From positions 182,709,541-182,773,540 of the forward strand of contig CM060846.1 of the NCBI GenBank assembly GCA_030762175.1: 64,000 nucleotides of DNA, in the 5' to 3' direction. Under the pieces are notes generated by a model. It did no database searches, was not told where the DNA came from, and was given only the letters and a program-made list of their open reading frames with translations. This document shows, piece after piece, positions 1 to 11,781 of this stretch (the stretch's first letter is position 1; the number at the start of each line of letters is the position of its first letter). Position numbers and translations under genes: made by a program. The DNA is from Metallyticus violacea. Taxonomy: Eukaryota; Arthropoda; Insecta; Mantodea; Metallyticidae.

Positions 1-2329
1 GCATAATTGTTATTACTATAATAATAAACACTGTTTAATAAAAACGACTACTTTTAGAGTTAATGCATGAACTATATCAAGGTCATACAAAACAGCACAA
101 TTCCAGTGACATCAAATGTCATTCCGCACTTTAGAGCTGGGAAAAGTAAAAAAGCTATTTATTGGGGCAAATCCAAAAACGGAACAGCTGGATAAGAAGC
201 AAAAAATGCGTGTTTTCTATACCATATGAAGATTAAGCTTTGGCAGTATTACACTATAGTTTCATCCAAGGTATTGCAAACTAATCATCCGGAATGAAGG
301 TATTTGTTCAGACTCGTACTAATATCTGAATAGCTTCTTTGTCATATTCAGATGGTAGACGTAAGAAATGTCTGAAAATTACTATACCATAGAAATACCA
401 TTTCAGTGTAAATAGTCTTTCCTTCGGGTGTTACAAGAAAATCTTGTAAACGTTCAAAAATACTCGTATTAAATCAAAAGGCAGAGATACAATTAATTTA
501 GTGAAGTGGGAGTAGGAAAAGAAATTAGCACACCAGAATACTTGATTTGAAAGTACGTTTTTTATGAGCACACAGAATGAGAATGAACGTTTATGTGCAT
601 TTCGCTGATTGAAAAAGTAAGAAACAGATACAATTCTGACCCACACATTGAAAATAAATACGCACAGATTTCTCCCTTTATCTGTGCGATAATGTATATG
701 CTTGGAGAATGCGAAAAACAGTATGATGAATACATTTTTAGCGCAATTTATTTTTGTTAGTGAGGCTTTTCTTAAAGGGCATTAATAGCACAGGGCATTT
801 AGAAGTAACAATGATGTATCTTTCCGAAATATACGTGAACATGAACATGATAACGGTGGCCTTGAGAATGAAAACTTTGTTTAAATTAATTTGTGATTTG
901 TTGGTATAATATAACTCAATTTGATTATTCTTCCTGATCGTAAAACTAAGATAGAGTAATTAGTTTATGAAGTTGGATAAACAAGTTACTGCGCAACAAT
1001 TCAGGTTTTTATAACAATAAAATAACTCCGAATGAAAAGACACGAGGATATGGAGAGAACTCAATGGGAAGCTGTTTGTTATGTTAAAAATGAACTGTCC
1101 GTGAGATCATATGAACATAACCAAATAGTCTGTATCCTCTCCTAAGTTAATGCCACAGTTACTTTCTGGGGGGATTTCATATGAATATCACCATTTGACT
1201 TTCTCTCGTGAAAACTGGATACTATTATGCTTCTCTCCTTTAAAATAAAGGATGCCCATTAATGAAACAATTAGATAGACCATAAAAAATATGCGCCAGC
1301 TGACAAATTAATAATAGCAATAACAATGTGTTATTTTAATGTGGCTTCAAATTTGTTCAACAACCGCCAAACTTAATAATTTGGCTTCTTATGCACAATG
1401 TCCTTTTCGCAACTCATATGTTTACTATCAATGAAAACGCTCGAGTTAAAACCAAAATTCAGTTATTTGCTTACTTCTGAAAATGATGATAATTTTTCTG
1501 CAAAACGCCGGAGTTGCTCCCTAAAGGGCTCCATTTAGTCAACCTTCGCTCGGGTTTGAACAAACCAAATTGGACCAAAATTCAATTATTGTTCATTTAT
1601 TTACCAATTGCCCTAAATTCAAAGGTAATGTTAAGTTTTTCTGTAAAATGTTATATTTTCTCACTAGGATGCGACACTAGTTTTCAGCATGCATTACTGG
1701 TAAACTGCCGTGTTTTACAGAAAAACGAATGTCAACATTGATTTCAGAGACAAATAAATGGTACATCACTTAATTATGGTTGGGTTTTGTTTTTTCGAAT
1801 TGGAGAGATTATCTTATAAGTTTTGGTTATCACTTTCCATGTAATGACATCATGAAGGTGCTGGTGATTTCTCCAAAACCTTCCAAACTTATAGGACCAA
1901 GAAAAAGCTATGAAAGTCCAAAGAAGTTACGCAGGAAACTAATTGATTAAATTTCTATTTCGTATGGTTTAAACTTACTGGGGCAAAAATGTTATTATGC
2001 AATCTTCTTCTTCAGAATTTCTTTACTACTTCATGCGTACCCAGAAAGAGAAAGAAGAGAAAAGAGACAGACAAAGAGAAAGACACTGCCACTTTCGGTG
2101 AAAACATTGATGTCCTATCATTGCACCATTCGAGTAGGAGAGCCATTCAATAAAGAATAATCATAACTTTTGCAGGTGTTATTTATCGCGCTAAAATTTA
2201 AATTTACAACATTTTATGAGTTTAATGCGATATTTACACGTTTTTATGGTTGTCACTATCGGTTCCCGCCTGTGAGAGGAGTGCACGTTCAGATGTGTTC
2301 ATTTCCGCAAACAGCAAAATGAAGGTGAC
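1..2329. other. AT-rich DNA, no gene recognised
   Basis: Short chance frames only. A purine-rich patch (AGAAAGAGAAAG-like) lies at about 2,040-2,090. No protein, RNA gene or repeat family could be assigned. Confidence 0.6.
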
Positions 2330-3441
2330 AAGCGACCAATAATATGCCGGTATGAAATTCTGCTTTCGTCTCAACAAATCTTCAGCTGAGGCCTATGCAA
2401 TGTTACTGGAGGTCCATAGAAAGTTGGTTCTATCTTGTAGCACAGCTTGAAGATATTTTAATATGTTTAACGAGGGGAGGCACTCAATTTCAAAGGAAGG
2501 TGGAATCGGCGCTCCAGTTTGTGCTCTAACGGTAGAAAATATTTACACCGCTGCTGTCGTTTGAATAATTTCGTATTGTCGAATAATTAAGCACACTTTC
2601 AGAAATTTTGAAAATTTCATAGGTGCCACCCACACGTTGGTATCTGGAAAGTTGCATATGAAAAGTGTTTGTGCACGGTGGATTCCAGGACTGCTAATTC
2701 CCGAAAAAAAGAAAGCTCATGTGTAGGTTTGCATGCTGTTGAAGATGATGTTACAGGGAGATGCAGAGTTTCTTTCAAAAGTAATCACTGATGATGAAAC
2801 TTGGCTACATCATTTCCATCCTGAGAGCAAAAAAACAAAACTTTAAGTGGAAATCTCTATCATCACAAACACCAAAAAAGCAAACATTGTTACTTCTGCT
2901 GGAAAAGTTTGATCTTTCATATTTAAGGAATAGTTTACCAGTATGTCGTATCTGCACACACAACTGTAACTGGCCAATACTACATATATGTTCTAAAATC
3001 TCTGCAGGGCCATAATACATGCTAAAGATAATATTTCCGTGCAACAAGCCGGATGCCTCTCCACGATAATGTACGGCCGCACATCGTAAAGTTGTTGCTG
3101 AATATCTCACAAAAATTAATGTGAAGTTGGCCCCTCACCCTTCTCATGGTCCATATTTAACTCCGTGTGATCCTTTCCTTTTCTACAAATTGAAGAAAGA
3201 ATTTTATGGGAAGCATTTTCCATCATCAGAAGCAGTGGTCAAGGCTGCAGAAGCGATTCTGAAAGACTTGTTAAAAACTGTTTACAGCATGTCTTTGAAG
3301 ACTTGGAGAAACGCTGGCATAGGTGCAATGTATAAAGAAGAATACTTAGAGAAAGATCATGAAAATTATGAGGATGAGAAATGTATGTTGTCAGAAAGCT
3401 ATGATAATAAGTTTATATTGAACAACCCTTATACCTTGTGA
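2330..3441 (+). pseudogene. Mariner-like transposase relic, near full length
   Basis: Translated pieces in shifting frames follow a mariner transposase from end to end. The N-terminal helix-turn-helix start reads MKFCFRLNKSSAEAYAML, then NMFNEGRHSIS, then the linker THTLVSGKLHMKSVCARW. The first catalytic block is VITDDETWLHHFHPESK at about 2,782-2,833. A C-terminal open frame at 3,121-3,441 holds LAPHPSHGPYLTPCDPF, where mariner has YSPDLAPSDF; the PSD aspartate survives as PCD, but the SPDL aspartate is lost. Stops and frameshifts occur throughout the first 800 bp, so no active enzyme can be made. The C-terminal 106 codons are open and were probably lost last. It belongs to the SETMAR-like group of insect mariners. 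Terminal repeats were not identified. Confidence 0.85.
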
Positions 3442-4011
3442 CGATAACTAAACGAAACTATAACCTCGCATGCACGTAAGGTAACATAGCATATGGTATA
3501 GTACTTTTATCTGTGCTTACAGTTTTATTAAAAACAAAATCTGTGTTTGTTTCTAATTTTTTTATAAAATTTAATACCATTAACACCGAATAAAGTCTGA
3601 AATTATATTTTTTATTTTAGAAATATTTAGGTGAAGTAAACTAGTTTGCACTTTACAATAAGAAATTAATAATAGGCATCAATTCCTCTATCTTTTTCAG
3701 AAATTCATATGATTGTTTATTCTAAGCAGGGGGGTGTGTAAATATTTGAAGGTACGGTGTTACTTTCTGAACCTTATTTTATATCGTCAGTTTAAAAACG
3801 ATATGGTCTGAAATTGAGTCTTAAACATGTTCAGAAACCAGTTAATGGCAAAATAAATTTCAGGTACTACGAATGTATTAGCAAAATTACACACATTTTT
3901 AAGGGATAGGCAAGCAAAATTAGGCAACTTATTTATCATTCATTTCGGAAGTTTCAAATTAACTTTGTTGTTCGTTTAACGTTTGGGAATTACGGCATTT
4001 CACAACATTTT

Positions 4012-4338
4012 CAAATTCATTTTAAGTTGGTCCTGGTGGTCTAATGGTAGCCATACTTGCCTGGTAAACGCAAGATCTCGGATTCATTACCGGCCAGGGT
4101 TGATGAGTTTTTTCGGGCCTAAAAATCCAAAGTATGACTTCCTTCGAAAGAAAACTAATGCCGTGGGTACTCTTGTCATAGCTTTGCGGCAGGAAAAAGA
4201 ATCTCAAGCTTGAAAGAAGAGACCTCTGAGAAAAATTTATCGGTCATTTCACGCCCTGAATTGAATGGGCGGGGCTGATGACCTGAGATGTTAAAGAGCG
4301 TTCATAAATAAACCAAATTAACTCAACAAATTCATTTT
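4012..4338 (+). repeat. SINE family 2 (tRNA-derived), complete copy with 12-bp TSD
   Basis: The insert (4,024-4,326) starts with a tRNA-like head, GGTCCTGGTGGTCTAATGGT (A box) and a degraded B box (GGATTCATTACC). A body with TTTTTTCGGGCC follows, then a region with GACCTCTGAG and CACGCCCTGAATTGAATGGG, and a tail ending TTAAAGAGCGTTCATAAATAAA. It is bounded by the exact 12-bp direct repeat CAAATTCATTTT at 4,012-4,023 and 4,327-4,338. Such a target-site duplication is the mark of LINE-mediated insertion. Confidence 0.9.
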
Positions 4339-4377
4339 CAAATAACCAAAGATAAAAAGGGAATATAGAATAAATCA

Positions 4378-4900
4378 AGCTAGGTGGCTCAGGCGGTAGT
4401 GCTTGGGGCTCGCATTCGGGAGGTCCCGGGTACAAATTCCGTGGAACCGGCCAATATGACCATGGGTTTTTTCGTGATTCTCCCTGGTCGCTTAGGCGAA
4501 AGCTGGAATGGATCTGAATTGTTTCCTCTCCCATTTCATGCCGTCGGATCTGCTACAGAATCAAAAAAGCCAGGGCGATGTGGGCGATGGGATTGTGGCT
4601 TGCTCTTTGGAAACGTTTATATCCGGCATCTGGTAATGAAAACCCTCTGAGGGACTCGAATTCATTAAGGGGGGCTTTGACGGCATCGGCGTGTTCTATA
4701 TCCAAACACATTAGGGATCCCGTCTACGTCCGTTCCTCACCACCCGCGAATCCTGGCATTCTGGTGTTTCCCATTCCTCATCCGTTCCTCCCATAATTGC
4801 CCTCTTCGGAGGCGTAAGCAAAAACGCCGTTGAGCAACACTAAAGTAATGAAGTACCCTCCTACTTCCAAAACAATCCAATCAAATTCAATCGAAGCACA
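4378..4900 (+). repeat. SINE family 3 (tRNA-related head), copy 1
   Basis: The head GGTGGCTCAGGCGGTAGTGC resembles a Pol III A box and GGTCCCGGGTACAAATTCC a B box. The body is GC-rich relative to its surroundings. It shares blocks with the element at 16,660-17,115: CTCCCTGGTCGCTTAGGCG, GGAAACGTTTATATCCGGCA and GTCCGTTCCTCACC. It lies 40 bp after the family 2 copy. Chance open frames inside it are not considered coding. The 3' limit is approximate. Confidence 0.7.
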
Positions 4901-5118
4901 GGATAGAGGGTCTTCCATTTTTCATTGCCGTAAAAGGTCCTAATTTTTAATTATAATTCGTCAATATAAGCTAATATTGTTTTAATGTCTTCATTCGTGA
5001 TATTTAATAGTCTAGCATCCGTTATCAGTACTGAGGCAATGTAGGAATAGACAATGATATATAATTATAAATTTGGATATGATTTTTAAGGAAGTATTCA
5101 CGTTTAGTGCAATTACGC

Positions 5119-5238
5119 GTATTTGCCATTGGTGACTGAGGAAAACCTGGAAAACCTCGGTCAGGAAGGATAGTCCTAGAGGGAAGCGAACCGTAGACTT
5201 CCCGTTCCCGATTCTGTGCCTTAGAGACCCTGGCGGTT
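5119..5238 (-). repeat. SINE family 1, degraded fragment
   Basis: Matches the 5' half of family 1 in antisense: ATTGGTGACTGAGGAAAACC, then CCTCGGTCAGGAAGGA, then a decayed B box and head. The 3' half and any target duplication are missing. Confidence 0.75.
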
Positions 5239-8138
5239 TATTTCGTGAAGCTTTGGTTGAATATTACATAGATATGTATACAAGCATTATATAACTTTTA
5301 GAAACGAAAGGTCTTGGTCATCTGTTCAAATGTGCGGAGAAATGAGTAAGACGTACTAGCATAGTAGGCCATAGCTAATAAAGTACAAATAAGAAAAGAG
5401 CAAATTTATCCAGACTTAAAATTGGATATAATTAATTTCAAATTTAACTTAAAAAGAGTATTGCTTTATCTACTTTAAGTCAATTGTATTTTTCCTATAA
5501 AGTATTATTCTTGCTTATTTATTTGTTTTAACTTTGATTTGTATGTAAATTTTTGTTATTTAAAATGATCTAGCATAATATTATACTTTTAAATGAAACA
5601 TTAGACCGAAGTTTTTAAAAAAGACTATTTCTTTCTGAGAAAACAACATGATTTTAAAACATTACCTAAACTTTATATAGTGATTTTGCTTAACAAAGGT
5701 ACGCATCCATACGAGGTGGCGTCCTCATATAATCAACAATGCCATCTATTACATTTCACTGAATTATATCTTAGTTGAAAAACATTATAATTTTTAACAC
5801 ATTCAACGCATTCACTCCCGACATCATTAATCCTTCGTTTCTTTCTTTGTCATAGTGGTATCCTGTCCTCTGCGCTGCTGGGAGTTGTACAACCTCGTCC
5901 TTAGATTTGGACATACACACTTGTTTGAGGTTATTGCTTCTTCCCAAAATGCTTTTTTTTTTTCTTTTCTTTTTTCAGAATCATGTAGCTTGTATATACT
6001 TTTAGAGTGGTGAAAAATTCTTTTCTTTCTCAACGATTCAGTTTTAGCTGCACTCTTGTGATTGATACTACTGAAACATCATTCAGTACTTTAGTCGGAG
6101 TGAACGTCCCAGTCTGCGACTGTGAAATAGCCAGGAATTGTAAAGCCAGCGCATCATTTCAGTGTACGTTATAAAGTAGTGATATTAATTTCTATATGAA
6201 TGTATAGCACTAAAAATGCGTAAATAGGAATGATATTTTCATAGAATAAGTACACACTAGTTACTGCCTTTACTCAACATCCGGTGAAAGTACCCCCATT
6301 TATGTTCTGATAAAATATTCGGTCATGATATTTCATATGGCACTTAGACGAAGCTTTATTAAAAAAAATTATTGAATTTCTGAAGTACTGTGTGAATCAG
6401 AATATATATAACTGATGGAATGAAGTTACAACTAGAAATCAGATAAATTTAGTTCTGTTTGCCTGGGCAATTACAGCATTTCTAGTGGATTGCATCTTAA
6501 GTGATCATCAATTTTCGGAGAAATTTTATAGCGAAAAATTTTACTTTCGGTCAATGAAAATTATGGCTTATGAACTAACTTTCAAAAGAGTAAAATTATT
6601 CGCAACATCTTCATTCCTGGTAAATGCTTGTAGGTTTGCGCATACAAAATTTTGGGTGTCGAGGATGTTGCAGCTAACCCTACCCAGCGTTCGCTTTATC
6701 TCTGTTGTTTTATTTCTAATTCAACAAAATGAAATGCCAAAAGCTTAAGGTCATCTGTATATGAAGAAAAATCATGCTTTTAATCTTTTAATTTATTTAT
6801 TTCTTACTAAAAATCTATCAGCGTTAGCTGTATCTAAAGAACAGAATTCCAACCCATCAAACATTTGGAACCATTTCCTAATTGCATTTCCCTTTCTAGG
6901 TATTTTAAATCCTTCTAATGATTCTTTATAGTCATACAGCTTCAATTACGTTTAATCATTTTATAATCTTTTATTCTCCCTTTTCAGTTGTACTATCGGT
7001 TTTAAGCATGTATCAGTTTCATATCTAAAAAAAAAAAAAAAAAAAATGTAGAATAATAAAATAATTCTATCGAGTGGCCAACTATTTCAAAAAGGCTAAT
7101 AGTTCAAAAAGCACGACGCTCTAACCAAAACAGGTTTACTTGTTGATGAAGGAAAATACTTGTCTAAATTAATCCCTACTAATGAAATCGTTACCAGTCG
7201 GCTTCTTTGCTACCATTCAGGACTCCGGCCGCAGGATCGTGCTGTCTCTACGGTTAAATGAAACACGAGTTCATCAATGACAGCGCAGTCGTGCGGGCAA
7301 TAGCAAAACTAGAGCGATTGGCTCTTCCTGAAATAAAACACATTCTGCAGCAGTTTTATTTCTTTTCCTTGTAATTACATGTTAGAGTTCATAGTTTTAG
7401 GGTGGGCAGTATATTCATAAGTGTTTCATAGCTTTAAATGATAATTTTCAATCTTTAGATGAGAATATACTGAAAAGCAACTATTTAGTTTTGCTAAATA
7501 TTTTCAATCATGACTAAAGTACTTTAACTTTCAATTTCAGGCCACATTGTGAGGCACGTTTCTGTCCCTATTAGTGAATTAATTGCTAAACTAGAAGATT
7601 CTTTGTATTCTTTGCTACACAGAAGCTCTGGGACGAGTTATTTAGTTTACCTTCGTATGTCAAAGATGAGCTGGAGGATGGTTATTCACAGAAGTGCTAT
7701 CATTAATGAAAATCTGCCCAAATTATTCTTAAAAAAATACTTTGCAAAATGCATGAGCCATTGTTATTTTAAGTTGGGTGGCCACGTGATAGAAAATTCG
7801 ATAAATATATTTTACCAACAATGCATTTTATATTTTATTCAGTCATTGCATGTCAGGTATTCATCTTCAATATGTTTGAAATCAAAGAAAATATACAAAT
7901 TCCCTGACATGTAGAGGTAAATAAATATATTGAACGACATGAATATTTCCATGCTCAAATTGTTAAAAATATTCGAAGCTATAAAGAGATAAATACGAAA
8001 GAAAGAGTAGGGTATAGTCATAAAATTTCCGCAGTTTGCCAAAGTACTTCTCAAATGCATTTGGGATACTACAAGCAGTATAGATGTTGAAATATTTTTC
8101 CAGTCGGAATAATTATGCCAGAAGATAATGTGGACCGA
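5239..8138. other. AT-rich DNA, no gene recognised
   Basis: Holds a T/C tract at about 5,947-5,977 and a poly-A run at 7,027-7,046. Open frames at 6,485-6,748 and 7,549-7,914 (121 codons) match no family I recognise and are compatible with chance. Confidence 0.6.
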
Positions 8139-8275
8139 CAAGGGTTGCCGGGATCACTAAGGAGCGGAATAGTGAGCGGGGAGGTCTGGTGTTCCATTCT
8201 TCCCACGACCGTCCTCTCTGACAGAGGTGTTTTCCAGGTTTTCCTCAGACCTCATAAATGGTACATGCTAAATTG
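8139..8275 (+). repeat. SINE family 1, 5' half, degraded
   Basis: Retains GAGCGGGGAGGTCTGG, CGACCGTCCTCTCTGACAGA and GGTTTTCCTCAGACCTCATA in family order, then diverges into an A-rich end. The first bases of the tRNA head are badly decayed. Confidence 0.8.
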
Positions 8276-8440
8276 TAATTGAAAAAAAAAAGGACATTGT
8301 AGTGTGCTCAATACTTAATATACAATATCACAAAAATAAGCATCTTAATGAAACTTACCTAGTATACATAATGTAATTAAAGAAAGTGCATAATATAGAT
8401 GTATTTGATTTTAATGCATAACTCTTTCGTATATCTGATG

Positions 8441-8850
8441 TAAAACTGGAACATACCGAATAAAACTATTTGTTAAATTAAATAAATTGCAGCTATACTT
8501 TAATAAATGCAGGCTTAAAATAACACATCACATGCTAAATTTGTAATTGCTATATATATATATAGGAATTACAATTGACCTTCACTTGTCTTCTTGCCAT
8601 AATTCGAAATATAGTGATTACAAGTGTGACTTTCTCTTAGTGTTTTATCCAAAACTGGAACGTACAAAATAAAACTATTTGTTAAATTAAATTAATTGTA
8701 GCTATTGTGCTATATTTTAATAAATGCAGGCTTAAAATAACATACCACAATCTAAATTAGTAATTGCTATATATAGCAATTACAATTGACCTTCACTTGT
8801 CTTCTTGCCATAGTTCGAAAGTGTGACTTTCTGTTAGTGTTTTATCCTTT
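8441..8850. repeat. Tandem duplication, about 210-bp unit x2
   Basis: Unit 1 (about 8,441-8,650) and unit 2 (about 8,651-8,850) share AAAACTGGAAC, AAAACTATTTGTTAAATTAA, ATAAATGCAGGCTTAAAATA and TTGACCTTCACTTGTCTTCT in the same order, with small indels. Unit 2 contains a perfect 24-bp palindrome at 8,760-8,783 centred on TATATATA; in unit 1 the same site is a longer TA run. Confidence 0.85.
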
Positions 8851-8932
8851 TCTGCTTTAATAATTACTGTTAATTTGTTACATTGTTAATGGTGATACTT
8901 TATTTTTATTTTATATATATATATATCACCAC
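8820..8932. repeat. Dispersed repeat, also at 45,975-46,090
   Basis: AGTGTGACTTT...ACTGTTAATTTGTTACATTG...TTTATTTTTATTTT is shared in the same order with 45,975-46,090. It probably marks the end of a non-coding mobile element; the family is not recognised. Confidence 0.65.
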
Positions 8933-9060
8933 CCTTACTTCTTCAACGAATCAATGGGACGTACCGCATACTCGACTGCCCAATGTTAAAACAACACGAT
9001 GCTTAGATAACTTCTGTTGTCTTAAATTCTTGAAGCTTGTCTTTTTCTTAACTAAATGCT

Positions 9061-9125
9061 CATGTGTGTCATCGCCTGTGGTGCATCTGTAGCAAAAACG
9101 GGCGTTAAACACTATTCATTCATAA
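9061..9125 (+). repeat. SINE family 1, 3' tail fragment
   Basis: TCGCCTGTGGTGCATCTGTA followed by GCAAAAACGGGCGTTAAACA and CTATTCATTCAT is the conserved 3' end of family 1, including its ATTC-type tail. Confidence 0.8.
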
Positions 9126-9639
9126 ATGCTCATGTATGCAAATCGAAGAGTTTATACATTACATTCATGTCAAAACCGCCCCCCCCAAAAAAAAAAACGT
9201 AAATTTCAAATTGAAAAAAAAAATCAGAGAATCCATAAAATACTACATATATGTGCGGAGAGGTTTGAGAAAGATATAGCATTTTTTACATCTATAAATA
9301 TCGGACTTTATGCAATTCGCAATTATACGCACTAAACTACGAAACAGCCAGTATTTTTTCTGCGCAACCCTGTTTGCTGAACTGTCACATTCACTGAATA
9401 ATGACGCAATATTTATTTCAGTGTAATGAAATAACAAACATTACCATCATCGTAAAATAACTTGTTTAGTCGCTTATTATAAAGTGCCGACATTCCTGGA
9501 GTTCCGTCCGTTATAGAGAAATTAGCAATGTGCGGTAATTCTAATACATGCGGTTGGCAACTGTGCAGAGTAAGCCACCCACCACATACAGCGCTAGTTG
9601 TATGTAAACACAAATGCCCAATGCTTTGGAAAACTGGTC

Positions 9640-10680
9640 TCACAAATAAATCCGCTCCGTTATTTGATTTCTGTGAGCAAAACAAGTAACCGGGGCTGAA
9701 ATTCACCGTCAGCTGGTAAAGGTTTACGGAGAGACTGTAATGTCTCTTCAGTATGTTGCAGTATGGTGTCAAACATTTGCGGTCGGTAGAGAAAACGTCA
9801 CCGATGAGGATCGCAGTGGCCGATCCAGCACGGCATCAGTAGATTTGAACAGCACGCGTGGAGGAATTGATTCAGGACAGCAGGAGGATATAAGGCATAT
9901 AACGGTGGAATTGGGAATATCATTCGGAAGCTTTCGTCACATTGTTCACGATATTCTGCAGTACCGGAAAGTTTGTTTCCTGTGGTATCCACGAAATCTG
10001 TCAAACCAGCACAAAGAGAAGAGTATGGGAGGGAGTATGCAAGTTTTGCAACGGTCCTCCACGGAAGGGAACAGTTTTCTTCACCCCATTGTCACGGGTG
10101 ACGAAATATGAATCCACCACTGCACCCCCAGCAGTAAACGGTCGTCAATGGAGTGGAAACACCCCTCTTCTCTAAAGAAGTTAAAGGTGACGCCATATGC
10201 CTGGAAGGTAATGGCCACAGTGTTTTGGAACAGCGCTGGCGTCATTCTCTGGATTTTTTGGAAAGAGGACACACAGTGACCGCTGACCGATTCTGCGAGA
10301 TCCTGACACGATTGCGCGAAACAATCTAGATGAAACGGCTATTACTTCTCATCGAGGGCGTTATCTTCCTTCACGACAACACCCGGCCTCATATAGCCCA
10401 GAAGACCACCACGCTGTTAAAGCAGTTCCGCTGGGAAATCATCGACCACCCTCCCTACAGCCCAGACCTCGCTCCAAGCGACTTTCACTTTTTTCCTCAC
10501 TTGAAGGAACACTTAAGAGGAAGACGATTTGCTTCAGACGAGGAGGTAAACACTTCGCGACAACGTGGCTGAACACGTAAGGACAGGAATTTTTCCAGGA
10601 GGCAATATTCAAACTCATCCCATGAAGCGACAAGTGCCTAAACCGATATGGGGTCTATGTCGAAAAATAACCTAATGTAT
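9640..10680 (+). pseudogene. Mariner-like transposase relic, near full length
   Basis: A full mariner transposase can be followed across frames. The N-terminal part is open at 9,740-9,870 (MSLQYVAVWCQTF, TDEDRSGRSSTASVDLNS). Next come a middle block with QYRKVC and STKSVKPAQ, the first catalytic block VTGDE at about 10,095-10,108 (stop directly after it), and SSMEWKHPSSL. The C-terminal frame at 10,330-10,572 contains LHDNTRPHIAQKTT (second Asp) and PPYSPDLAPSDFHFFPHLKE (third Asp). A C-terminal KRYGVYVEK-like end lies at about 10,640-10,665. All three catalytic aspartates of the D,D34D triad can still be read, but stops and at least three frame shifts break the gene. Less decayed than the copy at 2.3-3.4 kb. 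Confidence 0.9.
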
Positions 10681-11569
10681 GTACTATCAGTTGACTGTAT
10701 TGGTTGTGTGAAATAAAATGTACACGTTTCACTGCAGGCTTTACAACCTTAGTTTCTGATCACCCTTCGTATATACATATAGCTGTATCAAAAAGGAAAC
10801 ATTTTCTAATACCTACTGCTATATAAGTACTAGCCAGAATTAACGTGTAACGTTTCACCGTAAATATTCTTTCTTTTAAATTGGGTAAAACTGTGTGTAA
10901 AGTGGTACAAAAAGTTGCATTTACAGATAAATACACCTCACTTTGGCTGATCAAAATTCATAGTTTTCCTGAGTACAATTGTCACTGTATTTCCATATTG
11001 CTCATGACGTTCACAATATAACAATCATTAAACTTCACTCTTTTCTGATTATTTGCCGTTAAAATAACAGACCATTCCTTTTAAAATAATAACAAAATAC
11101 GCTCGCAGAATACTTTAAAACATCAACAGATCTAAAATTTTTTCATCAATCAGACAGGATAAATAACTGACCATGAGAAAGTTGGATATAACAATGTTTA
11201 GTAACGCTCTTCAGTGGAGAGTTTTGTAACGATATGCTTTGATGTATGTCTCAGTTATATGTGTCTTGCTGTTATCTTATTGTGTAAAAAATGAAATATC
11301 ACCCCACTTAAGCCTTATGAGAAAATAACTAACATTTTATTTTTTCCGGAAATCCAAAGAAATCCGAGATTTTTCAAATTTTATGCCTAACGGCAATTTA
11401 ACTTGGAAATTGCAGAGGAAGCATCAGAACCGTTTTTGGGGACATGAGACACAGACATTTAATTTTCTGAATGATCAATTCACCTAAAATATAAAATATT
11501 TAAATCAACACACAGAATAACAAGTTTCTAATTGTATGCAATGATAATTAATTTTTATATCAACCATAT
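10681..11569. other. AT-rich DNA, nothing recognised
   Basis: No repeat family, RNA gene or credible frame was seen. Confidence 0.6.
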
Positions 11570-11781
11570 TTCTCTCACAGACCAAAGTCATGGGTTCAAC
11601 TCTCGTCAGGGTCGATTTATTTTAGAGCGTAAAAATCATAAACATGGCTCTCTTTGTAAGGAAATTACTTGTTGGTTTCTTGCCGTAGATTTACGGCACG
11701 TAAAGGAATCTCAAGTCTGAAAGAAGATGCCTTTGAGCAAAATTTATCGGCAGTTTCACTCCCGAGTCAAATGGGAGGGTA
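11570..11781 (+). repeat. SINE family 2, 5'-truncated and degraded
   Basis: Begins inside the tRNA head at the B box (GGGTTCAACTCTCGTCAGGG). It carries the body blocks CCGTAGATTTACGGCACG, AATCTCAAGTCTGAAAGAAG and GAGCAAAATTTATCGGCAG. It ends in CCCGAGTCAAATGGGAGGG without the usual tail. Confidence 0.85.

Noticed and set aside
4024..4100. Possible tRNA gene at the family 2 head
   Set aside because: Part of a retroposed SINE with a target duplication; the B box is mutated here.
7549..7914. 121-codon frame after a TTTCAATTTCAG acceptor-like site
   Set aside because: On the plus strand, with no downstream donor in a sensible context and no recognisable protein.
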